Position numbers and translations under genes: made by a program
Shown here: piece by piece, positions 32,122 through 40,548 of the stretch
Layout: every line of letters starts with the position of its first letter
Numbering within the stretch: position 1 is the first letter of the stretch
Origin: Candidatus Methylomirabilota bacterium
GTDB lineage: Bacteria > Methylomirabilota > Methylomirabilia > Rokubacteriales > CSP1-6
Length of the DNA stretch: 64,000 bases
Direction: 5' to 3'
NCBI GenBank assembly: GCA_035315345.1
Contig: DATFYA010000091.1
Coordinates: 1-64,000, forward strand
Notes under the pieces: generated by a model
Told to the model about the DNA's origin: nothing
The model's input: the letters and a program-made list of their open reading frames with translations, nothing else
Databases searched by the model: none

Positions 32122-35100
32122 GATCCCTCCGCGGGCTCCATCACGGTGCCGTAGCGGTGCACGACGCGGGAGACCGTCTGCTCCCGGAGATAGGCGCGCA
32201 GCTCGAGCCGGCCCGCGCCCAGCACCGGCCCATCCCGCACCGTCACGCTCGCGGCGTGGGCGGCGGCCCGCGTCGCCGATGTCAGCGGCGTCAGCGCGCG
32301 GAGCCGCTCGATCGTCGCGGAGGCGAGGCGGGTGGCCAGCTCGGCTTCGCTCTCGATCGTTCCGGTCGGATCATCCTCGCCCCCGACCCACGAATCGAGC
32401 CGACCGCCGGCCACGCTGATCTCGACGGGCACGCCGCAGGTCCGCGCCGCGACCAGGACCTGCGCGAGCGCCAGCCGACCCGCCGGCGTCGCGATCTCGG
32501 CGCGCACGACGATGCGCCGGCAGGCGCGATAGCGGAAGACATTGCGCTCGCCCAGCAGCGGAATCGGCTCGTGCTCGCGCCCGAAGTGATCGCGCCAGGC
32601 CGCCGCGTAGCTGGCCGCGCTGGCCCGCAGCATCGCGCGCGATTCCTCGTCGGCCAGGGCGTCGAGACCGCGCGCGAGCCGCGCCTCGACCTCCGGCGAC
32701 AGCGGGGCGCTCTCGGACGGCCGCGCGTGCGGTCGCCACTGCCCGAGCTGCAGCACGTAATTCGGCCCGCCGGCCTTGGCGCCCGGGCCCACCGACGACG
32801 CCTTCCAGCCGCCGAAGGGTTGGCGGCCCACGACGGCGCCGGTGATCGAGCGATTCACGTAGAGATTCCCGGCCTCGATCCGGTCCAGCCAGCGGGCGAC
32901 CTCGCGATCGTCGAGCGACTGCAGCCCGCTCGTCAGCCCGAACGGCTGGTCGTTGGCCAGAATGATGGCGTCGTCGAGATCGGTCGCCCGCATGAGGCCC
33001 AGCACCGGGCCGAAGCACTCGGTGCGATGGAAGAAGGAGCCGCGGCGCACGCCCAGCTTGATGCCCGGCGACCAGAGCGGCGCCTCGCCGTCGAGCCGGC
33101 GCGGCTCGAGCAGCCACTCCTCATCCTCGTCCAGGGTCGTGAGCGCGCGGGTCAGCGCCCGGCCGGGCGGCTGGGTGAGCGGGGTGATGCGGCTCGCCGG
33201 CTCCCACGCGCTGCCCACCGCGAGGCTCGAGGCCGCGTCACGAAGCTGGCGGCGGAACGTGGCGTCGTCGTAGACCTCGGCCTCGCAGATCGCCAGGCTC
33301 GCGGCCGAGCACTTCTGCCCATCGTGGCCGAAGGCGGAGCGCACCAGATCGCGAATCGCCTGGTCGCGGTCGGCCAGCGCGGTGACGATCATCGCGTTCT
33401 TGCCGCTGGTCTCCGCGAAGAGCCGCAGGTCGGGCCGCCATTCGAGGAAGCGGCGCGCGGTCTCCACCGAGCCGGTCAGGATCACGCCGTCGATGCGCGG
33501 GTCGGTCACCAGGCCGCGGCCCACGTCGTCGTCGGGACACGGCACGAACTGCAGCAGCGCGCGCGGGATGCCGGCCTCCCACAGCGCGGTCGCGAGGTGC
33601 CAGCCGACCAGCACCGCCTCGGGCGCGGGCTTGAGTAGCACCGCGTTGCCGGCGGCCAGGGCGGCCAGCACGCCGCCGGCCGGGATCGAGAGCGGGAAGT
33701 TCCACGGCGGCGCGACCAGGACCACGCCGAGCGGCTCCATCCGGCAGCCGTCCACCGTGTCCCCCGCGCCGAGCGCGCGCGCGTAGTAGCGGGCGAAGTC
33801 GATCGCCTCGGAGACCTCGGGATCCGCCTCGGTCACCGTCTTGGCCGAGTCGACGATCATCGCGCCGATGAGGTCGCCCCGCCGCCGGGCCAGCACGCCC
33901 GCGGCGCCGTCGATCAGGCCGCGCCGCTCCGCGGCCGGCCGGGCCGCCCACGCCGCCTGCGCCACCCGCGCGGCATCGAGCGCGCGTCCCACCTGCGCCC
34001 GATCCGCCAGCGCGTGCCGGTAGGCCACGCGCTCCGGCCGCGATCGATCGCGCCCTTCGACCTCACCCGCGCCCGCGACCACCTCACCCGCAATCTGTAG
34101 CGGCACGATCTCCCCCGCCCGCTCCCGCCAGTCCGCCCGCACCCGCGTCATCCCCTCGCGATTCTCCGCCACCCGCCAGTCCGTATCCGGCGCATTACCG
34201 AACGGGGTCAGGTCTTGCAATACGACATTTGTCGTGACGGTCAGGCCTCGCCTCGCGACATTTCGAGACGTCGAGAGCACACCGCCATCCGAAAATGTCG
34301 TATTGCAAGACCTGACCCCATCCAGGAAACGCTCGCGCTCGAGGGTCCATTCGGGGGAGCCGGGCTCGAGGCCGAAGACGTGGCGGAGGAAGTTGTCGGG
34401 CGCGGTGTTCTCGTCGAGGCGGCGGACGAGGTAGGCGATGGCGCTGTGGAAGTCCTCGGCGCGCACCACGGGGGCGTAGAGCAGCAGGCCGCCGGCCCGC
34501 GCCTGCACCGCGCGCGCCTGGTGGTTGGCCATGCCCTCGAGCATCTCGAACTCCGTCCAGGCCTCGACCCCGGCCGCTTCGCGCAGCACCATGGCGTACG
34601 CCACGTCGAACAGGTTGTGGCTGGCGATGCCGACATGGACCGCGGCGGCATGCTCGCGCCGGCAGCCGTACTCGATCATGCGCTTGAAGTTCGCGTCGAC
34701 CTCCCGCTTCGTCGTGTAGGGCGCCTGCGGCCAGCCGTGCAGATCGGCCTCGATGCGCTCCATCGCGAGGTTCGCGCCCTTCACGACGCGCAGCTTGATG
34801 GGTGCCCCGCCGCGCTCGCACCGCGCGGTGGCCCACGCGACCAGCGCCCGCTGCACGCCGTGCGACTCGGGCAGATACGCCTGCAGCACGATGCCGGCGG
34901 GCAGCGTCAGGAACTCGGGCTCGTCCAGCACCTCGCGGAAGGCGGCGACGGTGATGTCGAGGTCGCGATACTCCTCCATGTCCAGGTTGACGAACTTGGG
35001 CGTCACCCGGCCGTCCGGATGCCGATACCGATGGCGCAGCGCCTCGCGATACAGCGCGCGCAGCCGCTCCTTCACCACGTCCACGGTGTGCCGGAACGCG

Positions 35101-35690
35101 GTCAGGTCGATCTGGCTCGACACCGACGAGATCTTCACCGAGATGTACTCGACGTCGTCGCGCGCCAGCAGCGCCAGGTAGGCGTGGAGCCGCCGCGCCG
35201 CCTCGGCTTCCCCCAGGATCGCCTCGCCCAGCTGGTTCAAGTTGAGCCGGATGCCCGCGGCGCGCCGCTCGGCCAGGTAGCGGCGCAGGTCCTCGTCCTC
35301 GGCGGGCAGGATCAGCGCCTCGGTCTCGTGGCGGAGCCGCGCCACGATCGGCGGCACCACGAGGCTCGGCAGGTACTGGCCCATGAGCGCGCCGAGCGTG
35401 AGGCCGATGCGCTCCCACCACTCCATGAAACGCGGCGCGCCATAACGCTCGAGCAGGTAGTGGAGCTGGTCGGCGATGCGCTCGGGGCGCCGGCTACGGA
35501 AGCACTGGTCGGTGAGCGCGATCGTCAGCTCCTTGCCGCGTGGGTCGTCCATGAGCCGCGCGAGGCGCTCGGCGCGCGCCCGCTCCTCGGCGGTCTGTCC
35601 GGCCCGCGCCTCGGCCAGCAGCGCCGCGGCCAGCCCGATCGCCCGCTCCGCCGCCTCCATCCGAGCCGCCGTCGTCACCGCCCACGCCAT
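32106..35690 (-). CDS. putA: Bifunctional proline dehydrogenase / P5C dehydrogenase with in-frame mobile element
   Basis: A 1194-residue PutA-type enzyme oxidising proline to glutamate. The PRODH barrel spans about residues 60-450 (DQCFRSRRPERIADQLHY, EYRDLDITVAAF, LRVVKGANLAMERI, FEMLEGMANHQ). The aldehyde dehydrogenase part spans about 510-1000, with PWNFPLSIPAGG, FAETSGKNAMIV (Glu) and GHDGQKCSAASLAI (catalytic Cys). A C-terminal ~190-residue extension follows. ATG 35690 is used since the similarity begins there. Between the domains, residues 458-496 are encoded by the inverted-repeat element at 34204-34319, read through without a stop. No N-terminal DNA-binding domain is present, so it is not the repressor type of PutA. 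It is divergent from the alcohol dehydrogenase gene by 66 bp. Confidence 0.92.
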   Translation of the reverse strand: MAWAVTTAARMEAAERAIGLAAALLAEARAGQTAEERARAERLARLMDDPRGKELTIALTDQCFRSRRPERIADQLHYLLERYGAPRFMEWWERIGLTLGALMGQYLPSLVVPPIVARLRHETEALILPAEDEDLRRYLAERRAAGIRLNLNQLGEAILGEAEAARRLHAYLALLARDDVEYISVKISSVSSQIDLTAFRHTVDVVKERLRALYREALRHRYRHPDGRVTPKFVNLDMEEYRDLDITVAAFREVLDEPEFLTLPAGIVLQAYLPESHGVQRALVAWATARCERGGAPIKLRVVKGANLAMERIEADLHGWPQAPYTTKREVDANFKRMIEYGCRREHAAAVHVGIASHNLFDVAYAMVLREAAGVEAWTEFEMLEGMANHQARAVQARAGGLLLYAPVVRAEDFHSAIAYLVRRLDENTAPDNFLRHVFGLEPGSPEWTLERERFLDGVRSCNTTFSDGGVLSTSRNVARRGLTVTTNVVLQDLTPFGNAPDTDWRVAENREGMTRVRADWRERAGEIVPLQIAGEVVAGAGEVEGRDRSRPERVAYRHALADRAQVGRALDAARVAQAAWAARPAAERRGLIDGAAGVLARRRGDLIGAMIVDSAKTVTEADPEVSEAIDFARYYARALGAGDTVDGCRMEPLGVVLVAPPWNFPLSIPAGGVLAALAAGNAVLLKPAPEAVLVGWHLATALWEAGIPRALLQFVPCPDDDVGRGLVTDPRIDGVILTGSVETARRFLEWRPDLRLFAETSGKNAMIVTALADRDQAIRDLVRSAFGHDGQKCSAASLAICEAEVYDDATFRRQLRDAASSLAVGSAWEPASRITPLTQPPGRALTRALTTLDEDEEWLLEPRRLDGEAPLWSPGIKLGVRRGSFFHRTECFGPVLGLMRATDLDDAIILANDQPFGLTSGLQSLDDREVARWLDRIEAGNLYVNRSITGAVVGRQPFGGWKASSVGPGAKAGGPNYVLQLGQWRPHARPSESAPLSPEVEARLARGLDALADEESRAMLRASAASYAAAWRDHFGREHEPIPLLGERNVFRYRACRRIVVRAEIATPAGRLALAQVLVAARTCGVPVEISVAGGRLDSWVGGEDDPTGTIESEAELATRLASATIERLRALTPLTSATRAAAHAASVTVRDGPVLGAGRLELRAYLREQTVSRVVHRYGTVMEPAEGSWPLA
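34204..34319. mobile_element. MITE/REP-like element with 27-bp perfect inverted repeats, copy B, inside putA
   Basis: The left arm (34204-34230) starts GGGGTCAGGTCTTGCAATAC; the right arm (34293-34319) is its exact reverse complement over 27 bases. The arms differ from copy A at one position (AATAC versus ATTAC). The 62-bp interior carries a further degenerate direct copy of the arm at 34237-34263 (19 of 27 bases). The whole element lies in the linker between the PRODH and aldehyde dehydrogenase domains and stays in frame. Confidence 0.88.
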
Positions 35691-35756
35691 GGCCCCCAGC
35701 CTACTCCTTGACCGCACCACCTCGCCTGATACATCCTCGCCGCGGACCCCGCGAGC

Positions 35757-36776
35757 ATGCGCGCCCTCGTCCTGGACACCTTCGACGGCCCCTTCGTGGC
35801 CCGCGACGTCCCCACCCCCGCGATCGGCCCGCACGAGACGCTGGTCCGGGTGCGCAACGTCGGCGTCTGCGGGACCGACGTGAAGATCCGCGGCGGACGG
35901 ATGGGGCTCGGCGTGATCCCGCTGATCATGGGCCACGAGATCGCGGGCGAGGTCGCCGAGGTCGGCAGCGAGGTGCGCGGCTTCGCGCCGGGCGATCGCG
36001 TGGTCGTGAACTTCTACGTGACCTGCGGCCGCTGCCAGTTCTGCCGGGTGGGCCGTGACACCCTCTGTCCCGAGGTGCGGCAGCACGGCTTCAGCATCGA
36101 CGGCGGCTTCGCGGAGTACGTCAAGACTCCCGGCGTCAATCTCTGCAAGGTGCCCGACCACGTCTCGCTGGAGTCGGCGTGCATCCTGGGCGACGCGGTC
36201 GCGACGTCATACCACGCGATCACCCGGCGCGCGCAGGTACGGCCGGGCACCACCCTGGCCCTGATCGGCGTGGGCGGCGTGGGCCTGCACGCGCTCCAGA
36301 TGGCCAAGCTGGCCGGCGGCTGGGTGATCGCGATCGACGTCAACGACGCGCGCCTCGAGATGGCACGGAGCCTCGGCGCCGACGCGCTGGTGGACGCGCG
36401 CAGCGGGCCCTTCCACGACACGGTGCGCCGGCTGACCGGCGGCCAGGGGGTGGACGTGGTGCTGGAGCTCGTCGCGAGCCCGCAAACCCTGCCCTCGAGC
36501 TACGCGAGCGTGAAGCGGGCCGGGCGGCTGGTCTTCGTCGGCTACACGCCCGGGCTGCCGCTGCCGGTGATGCCGCACGAGCTGGTGCGCAACGAGCTGG
36601 AGATCGTCGGCTCGCGCGCCAACACCAAGCAGGAGCTGCAGGAGACGATGGAGCTGGTGGGCCGCGGCCGCATCAAGCCGATCGTGGACCGCGTGATCGC
36701 GCTGGACGCGATCGAAGAGGCCTTCACCGCGCTGCGCGAGGGGCGGCCCGTCGGGCGGAACGTGCTGGCGATCTAG
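35757..36776 (+). CDS. Zinc-dependent alcohol dehydrogenase (MDR, threonine/sorbitol dehydrogenase type)
   Basis: A 339-residue MDR enzyme. Catalytic-zinc ligands are Cys in VGVCGTD and His-Glu in GHEIAGEV; the structural-zinc cluster is CGRCQFCRVGRDTLC. The nucleotide-binding fold has GVGGVGLHALQMAKLAGG and acidic ID at the strand end, favouring NAD. The family includes threonine dehydrogenase, sorbitol dehydrogenase and other polyol or alcohol dehydrogenases; I cannot choose. It starts at ATG 35757, divergent from putA. A dispersed palindromic repeat follows its stop and separates it from the convergent MaoC-like gene. Confidence 0.9.
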   Translation: MRALVLDTFDGPFVARDVPTPAIGPHETLVRVRNVGVCGTDVKIRGGRMGLGVIPLIMGHEIAGEVAEVGSEVRGFAPGDRVVVNFYVTCGRCQFCRVGRDTLCPEVRQHGFSIDGGFAEYVKTPGVNLCKVPDHVSLESACILGDAVATSYHAITRRAQVRPGTTLALIGVGGVGLHALQMAKLAGGWVIAIDVNDARLEMARSLGADALVDARSGPFHDTVRRLTGGQGVDVVLELVASPQTLPSSYASVKRAGRLVFVGYTPGLPLPVMPHELVRNELEIVGSRANTKQELQETMELVGRGRIKPIVDRVIALDAIEEAFTALREGRPVGRNVLAI

Positions 36777-36781
36777 AATCG

Positions 36782-36833
36782 CCCCTCATCTTGCACCGCC
36801 CCTCACCCTGCCCTCTCCCCGGGGGAAGAGGGA
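36782..36833. repeat. Dispersed GC-rich palindromic repeat, copy 4
   Basis: CCCCTCATCTTGCACCG plus CCCTCACCCTGCCCTCTC and GGGGGAAGAGGG; the first half is duplicated in this copy. It fills the whole 59-bp gap between two convergent genes, which fits a bidirectional terminator-like role. Confidence 0.8.
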
Positions 36834-36835
36834 GC

Positions 36836-37249
36836 CTACGCGGGGATCAGGCCCGAGGCGGTGCCGACCGCCGTCTTCTCGCCGTGCTGGTTCTCGCACC
36901 ACACCTCGACGACGACGCGCGTGCGCCCGCCCTCGGGCCGCGTCTCCTTCACCACGCCGCGCACGGTCAGGCGGTCGCCCGCGTACACCGGCTTGATGAA
37001 GGCCATCGACAGCGTGCCGCCCCGGACGAAGCCTTCGCCCAGGAGCCGCGTCATCATCTCGGAGGCGAAGGCGGTCGACATCATGCCCTGCGCCAGGGTG
37101 GTGCGGAAGCCCTTCTGGTGCGCCCACGCCTCGTCGGTGTGGATCGAGCGCGGCCGCACGCCCGAGTAGACGTCGATCCGCCGCTGCGACATCTCCTTCA
37201 CGAGCGACGGCAGCTCCTGCCCGACCCCGACCGCATCAGCGACCGGCAT
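36836..37249 (-). CDS. MaoC-like hot-dog dehydratase domain protein
   Basis: A 137-residue hot-dog-fold protein of the MaoC type, acting on acyl-CoA or related thioesters. The family region is IDVYSGVRPRSIHTDEAWAHQ followed by GFRTTLAQGMMSTAF. The hydratase-2 motif is normally SGDxNPIH; here the His remains but the Asp/Asn positions are not matched, so catalytic competence alone is uncertain. It overlaps the upstream MaoC-like gene by 14 bp; such pairs often form a heterodimer in which one subunit carries the active Asp and His. Confidence 0.82.
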   Translation of the reverse strand: MPVADAVGVGQELPSLVKEMSQRRIDVYSGVRPRSIHTDEAWAHQKGFRTTLAQGMMSTAFASEMMTRLLGEGFVRGGTLSMAFIKPVYAGDRLTVRGVVKETRPEGGRTRVVVEVWCENQHGEKTAVGTASGLIPA

Positions 37250-37679
37250 GACGGGTGCCCTCCGGGATCAGCATCTGGGTGAACTGCCCGCGCACGAGCG
37301 GCGTGCCGTGCTCGTCCTCGGTGACGTACTCGGTGACCATGTACTGCCGCCCGCGGCGCTCGTACTTGTCGACGACGGTCCCACGCGAGCGCACCCGCAT
37401 GCCCGGCCGCATCGGCTCGAGGAAGTTGAACTCCATCCTGGCGTGCAGCCCGGCGTGCACGATGTACTTGCTGTGGCGCAGGTGGAGCGCCTGGTTGGCC
37501 ATCAGGGTCGGATGCGCGACCGGGCCCCCGAAGGGCGAGTCTTCGGTGAACCAGGGATGGTGGTCGTCCACCGCGAAGGCATAGGCCTCGATGTCTTCCG
37601 GCGTGACCAGGTGCGTGTCGGACACGAACTGCTCGCCCACCGTCAGCGCCTCGTACGTGAGCCTGGGAAATTCGGTCAT
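37236..37679 (-). CDS. MaoC/FAS1-type dehydratase partner subunit
   Basis: A 147-residue hot-dog protein. The motif region reads AYAFAVDDHHPWFTEDSPFG, keeping the Asp of the hydratase motif, then GGPVAHPTLMANQALHLRHS and a FLEPMRPGMRVRSRGTVVD strand common to this family. It is likely the partner of the downstream gene, and the two start/stop ends overlap. Together they may hydrate an enoyl-CoA in the same pathway as the CoA-linked genes elsewhere in the window. ATG 37679 has GAGGCAG upstream. Confidence 0.83.
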   Translation of the reverse strand: MTEFPRLTYEALTVGEQFVSDTHLVTPEDIEAYAFAVDDHHPWFTEDSPFGGPVAHPTLMANQALHLRHSKYIVHAGLHARMEFNFLEPMRPGMRVRSRGTVVDKYERRGRQYMVTEYVTEDEHGTPLVRGQFTQMLIPEGTRHAGR

Positions 37680-37704
37680 GCCTGCCTCCTCGAGTGGGCG
37701 CCGC

Positions 37705-37810
37705 GCCCCCTCACCCTGCCCTGTCCCCGAAGGGGAAAGGGTGACTGCGGCCGCCGTCTCCCCCGGGGCAGAGGGTGACCGCCGCCGCCTTCCCCCCGAG
37801 GGAGAGGGTG
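37705..37810. repeat. Tandem cluster of three palindromic repeat units
   Basis: Three diverged units of the dispersed repeat: 37705-37742 (CCCCTCACCCTGCCCTGTCC and GGGGAAAGGGTGA), 37755-37776 (TCTCCCCCGGGGCAGAGGG) and 37788-37810 (CTTCCCCCCGAGGGAGAGGG). All end in GGGTGA. They fill the 144-bp gap between the LLM stop and the MaoC-like start, on the same transcript. Confidence 0.75.
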
Positions 37811-37823
37811 ACGCCGCCGCGGG

Positions 37824-38774
37824 TTACTTGACGTGCGGTAGCACCTCGCGGGTGAAGCGCTCCAGCTGCGCCAGCTGATCGTTGCCGATGAAGCGGATGC
37901 ACAGGTCGGTCACCCCGACTGCCGCGTAGCGAGCCATCACGTCGAGCACCACCGCCGCCGGGCCGAGCCCCATCGCGCCGCGCTCGTGCACGCCGCCGCC
38001 GTAGTAGGTGGCCAGGAAGTCCGTGGTCACGCGCTGGGCGGTGGCCACGTCGTCGTCCAGACGCACGGTGGTGTACACGACCAGCGGGAAGTCCGCGCGA
38101 GGCCGCCCATGCCGCGCCAGCGCCTCCCGCGCCCGCTCGCGGATGACCGGGATCTCCTCGAAGTTCACGTAGGTCGTGATGATGCCGTCGCCCAGCCGCC
38201 CGAAGCGCTCGAACTGCGCGGGCAGCAGCTCGCCCCGGTTGCCCGCGGTGATCAGGATCGGCGGGCCCTCGCTCCGCCACGGCAACGGGCCGATCGTGTG
38301 ATCCACCAGGTCCAGATCGGAGCCCTGATGCGTCACCGGCTCGCCGGTCCAGAGCCGGCGCCAGATGTCGATATGCTCCTCGAGCCGGCGCACGCGCGCC
38401 TTGTGGTTGGCCCCGCACGCGGCCCATTCGCGCTCGGCGCTCGGCAGGCTCCAGCCGACCCCCAGTCCGAGCAGGAGCCGCCCCTGAGAGATCTGATCGA
38501 TGTTGGCGATCTGCTGCGCCAGCACCACCGGGTGGCGCAGCGCGGGCAACAGGACCGCCGTGCCGAGACGCACGCGCGTGGTGATCCCGGCCAGATAGGC
38601 CAGCGTCGTCACCGCGTCGAGCCGCGGCTTCGCCACGATGCTATCGCCGACCCAGACCGCGTCGTAGCCGGCCTGGTCGGCCCGCCGGGCCATGGTCCAG
38701 CAGGTCTCCACGGGCGGCCGCCGGGCCGACTCCATCACCGCGCCGCGGGTCGGGATGAGGACGCCGATACGCAT
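37824..38774 (-). CDS. LLM class flavin/F420-dependent oxidoreductase
   Basis: A 316-residue luciferase-like protein. It starts MRIGVLIPTRG, then ADQAGYDAVWVGDSIVAKPR, TTLAYLAGITTRVRLGTAVLLP and LRHPVVLAQQIANIDQISQGRLLLGLGVGW, the standard LLM pattern. It is about as distant from the LLM protein at 15463 as family members usually are. Its flavin type cannot be told. On the same strand as the MaoC-like pair but separated from it by the tandem repeats; the 177-bp gap upstream (38775-38951) holds a twofold CGACGCGGATCC repeat (near 38876 and 38920) and nothing else recognisable. Confidence 0.88.
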   Translation of the reverse strand: MRIGVLIPTRGAVMESARRPPVETCWTMARRADQAGYDAVWVGDSIVAKPRLDAVTTLAYLAGITTRVRLGTAVLLPALRHPVVLAQQIANIDQISQGRLLLGLGVGWSLPSAEREWAACGANHKARVRRLEEHIDIWRRLWTGEPVTHQGSDLDLVDHTIGPLPWRSEGPPILITAGNRGELLPAQFERFGRLGDGIITTYVNFEEIPVIRERAREALARHGRPRADFPLVVYTTVRLDDDVATAQRVTTDFLATYYGGGVHERGAMGLGPAAVVLDVMARYAAVGVTDLCIRFIGNDQLAQLERFTREVLPHVK

Positions 38775-38951
38775 GGGCGGGAGTCTACCGCATCCGGCGG
38801 CCGCCGATCCGTGTCAGTGGAAGTGACGGCCGGCGTCGCGGCGCGCGGGCGCCGGCCTTCTCAGAATGACGCGATCGACGCGGATCCACGAGCGAATCAG
38901 CCGCCGGATTCGACGCGGATCCGTGGCCTGAGACGTGCATTCTCTGCTCGT

Positions 38952-40460
38952 GTGAAGTCGCTCCGTGCTTCCGTCGTCCTCACGTCGCTGGCCCGCATCG
39001 CTTCCGCCTTCTCGATCCCCCAGCCGGGCGAGTCACTCCCCGGGTCGAGCCCCGCGCTGTCGGGCGCGCCGGCCCCGGGTCCGGCTCCGGCCGCTCCCGG
39101 GCGGCTCGCGGCACCGGGGCGCCCGCTGCGCCGCTCGCTCAACGCGGCGGTGGCCGAGGGCGCGTTCGCCGAGGTCTTCGGCGCGTGCGCCACCGGCGCG
39201 GTCATCACCGGCTGGGCGCTCTACCTGGGCGCGAGCGCGGCGCTGATCGGCCTCCTGGGCGCGCTGCCGCTCGGCGCCCAGGTCGCGAGCCTGCCCGCCG
39301 CGTGGTTCACCAGCTCCCGCAGCCGCAAGGCGGTCGCGCTGTGGGCGGTCGGCATCTCGCGCATGACGTTCCTGCCCCTGCTCGCCCTGCCGACGCTCGA
39401 CGCGACGCCGGCCACCAAGCTCCACCTCTTCCTGGCCATCGTCGCGATCAGCACGGTCGCCAGCGTCATCGGCAATACCGCGTGGGCGGCGTGGATGGGC
39501 GACCTCGTGCCGGAGCGCCTGCGCGGGCGATTCTTCGGACGCCGGACGATCTTCCTCAGCATCGCGGGCACGCTGACGTCGATCGGGGCTGCGATCCTGC
39601 TGGACCGCCTGGCCCCGCTCGGCTGGACCGGCGCCGCGCTGTCCGGCCTCACCGCCGCGGCCTGCCTGGCCGGCGTGGCCAGCGTGTCCCTGATGCTCCG
39701 CCAGCACGAGCCGCACGCGGCCGCCGAGCCCAGCGTCCCGGCCTGGCAGGCGCTGCGCCTCGCCCTGCGCGATCGGCGCGCGCGGCCGTTCCTCGGCTAC
39801 CTGCTCGCGTGGAACGCGGCGGTCGGCATCTCGGCCAGCTTCTTCGCCTACCACATGCTGACGAACCTCAAGACCGGCTTCCTCGTCGTCGCCGCGCACG
39901 GCGTGGGCGTCGCGGTGGTGCGCATCCTCTCGGCGCGGTTCTGGGGCCACGCGGTGGATCGTATCGGCGCGGGACCCGTGCTGATCTTCTGCTCGTTCGG
40001 CATCGCGGCGGTTCCGCTCACCTGGTTCTTCGTCACGCCGGAGCGCCTGTGGCCCATCGCGGTGGACGCCGGCTTCGCCGCGTTCCTCTGGGCCGGCCAC
40101 GGCATCGCCGCCTTCGACCTGACGATCGGGCTGGCCCCGCGCGCGTCGCGACCGATCTACCTGGCCGCCTTCGCCACCGCCGGCGGTCTCGGCTTCGGCG
40201 CGGCCTCGATCGCCGCCGGGCAGCTCGCCGCGCTCATCCCGCTGCACTTCGAGCTGCTCGGCGAGGTGTGGACCAACCTCCACGTGCTCTTCCTGCTCTC
40301 CGCGATCGGCCGCCTCGCCTCCGCCGGGCTCTCGCTCAGGCTGCACGATCCGGGCGCGCGGGGCACCGTCCCCGAGCTGGTGGCCGCCCTCGCCGACCGC
40401 CTCGGCATCGGCGTCGTGCGCCCCTACCTGCCCGTCCTGGCGCGCATCCACCGCCGCTAG
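38952..40460 (+). CDS. MFS transporter
   Basis: A 502-residue protein if GTG 38952 is the start. Residues 1-60 are Pro/Gly/Ala-rich and doubtful; the membrane part begins around LNAAVAEGAFAEVFGACATG. About twelve hydrophobic segments are visible, with LVPERLRGRFFGRRTIFLS as the loop-like MFS signature and the second half starting near ARPFLGYLLAWNAAVGISAS. A later start is quite possible since no ribosome binding site is clear. Substrate unknown. A dispersed palindrome follows its stop. Confidence 0.78.
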   Translation: MKSLRASVVLTSLARIASAFSIPQPGESLPGSSPALSGAPAPGPAPAAPGRLAAPGRPLRRSLNAAVAEGAFAEVFGACATGAVITGWALYLGASAALIGLLGALPLGAQVASLPAAWFTSSRSRKAVALWAVGISRMTFLPLLALPTLDATPATKLHLFLAIVAISTVASVIGNTAWAAWMGDLVPERLRGRFFGRRTIFLSIAGTLTSIGAAILLDRLAPLGWTGAALSGLTAAACLAGVASVSLMLRQHEPHAAAEPSVPAWQALRLALRDRRARPFLGYLLAWNAAVGISASFFAYHMLTNLKTGFLVVAAHGVGVAVVRILSARFWGHAVDRIGAGPVLIFCSFGIAAVPLTWFFVTPERLWPIAVDAGFAAFLWAGHGIAAFDLTIGLAPRASRPIYLAAFATAGGLGFGAASIAAGQLAALIPLHFELLGEVWTNLHVLFLLSAIGRLASAGLSLRLHDPGARGTVPELVAALADRLGIGVVRPYLPVLARIHRR

Positions 40461-40464
40461 TTCT

Positions 40465-40490
40465 CCCTGCCCTCCCGGGGGAGGGCAGGG
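40465..40490. repeat. Dispersed GC-rich palindromic repeat, copy 6
   Basis: A clean palindrome CCCTGCCCTCCC then GGGGGAGGGCAGGG directly after the MFS stop, upstream of the molybdenum hydroxylase. It can form a 12-bp stem and may act as a terminator or mRNA 3' structure. Confidence 0.75.
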
Positions 40491-40548
40491 TGCGGAGCCT
40501 CGGTTTGCTCCCGTCCTGCCGCGCATGGCATAGTTACGACCCGCCGCC

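Noticed and set aside
34195-35421. Large alternative frame covering the PRODH part of putA
   Set aside because: Composition is Arg/Ala/Gly-rich without motifs; the PutA frame has clear family motifs.
38870-38935. Direct repeat CGACGCGGATCC as an origin-like iteron
   Set aside because: Only two copies, unequal context and no AT-rich stretch or replication gene nearby.
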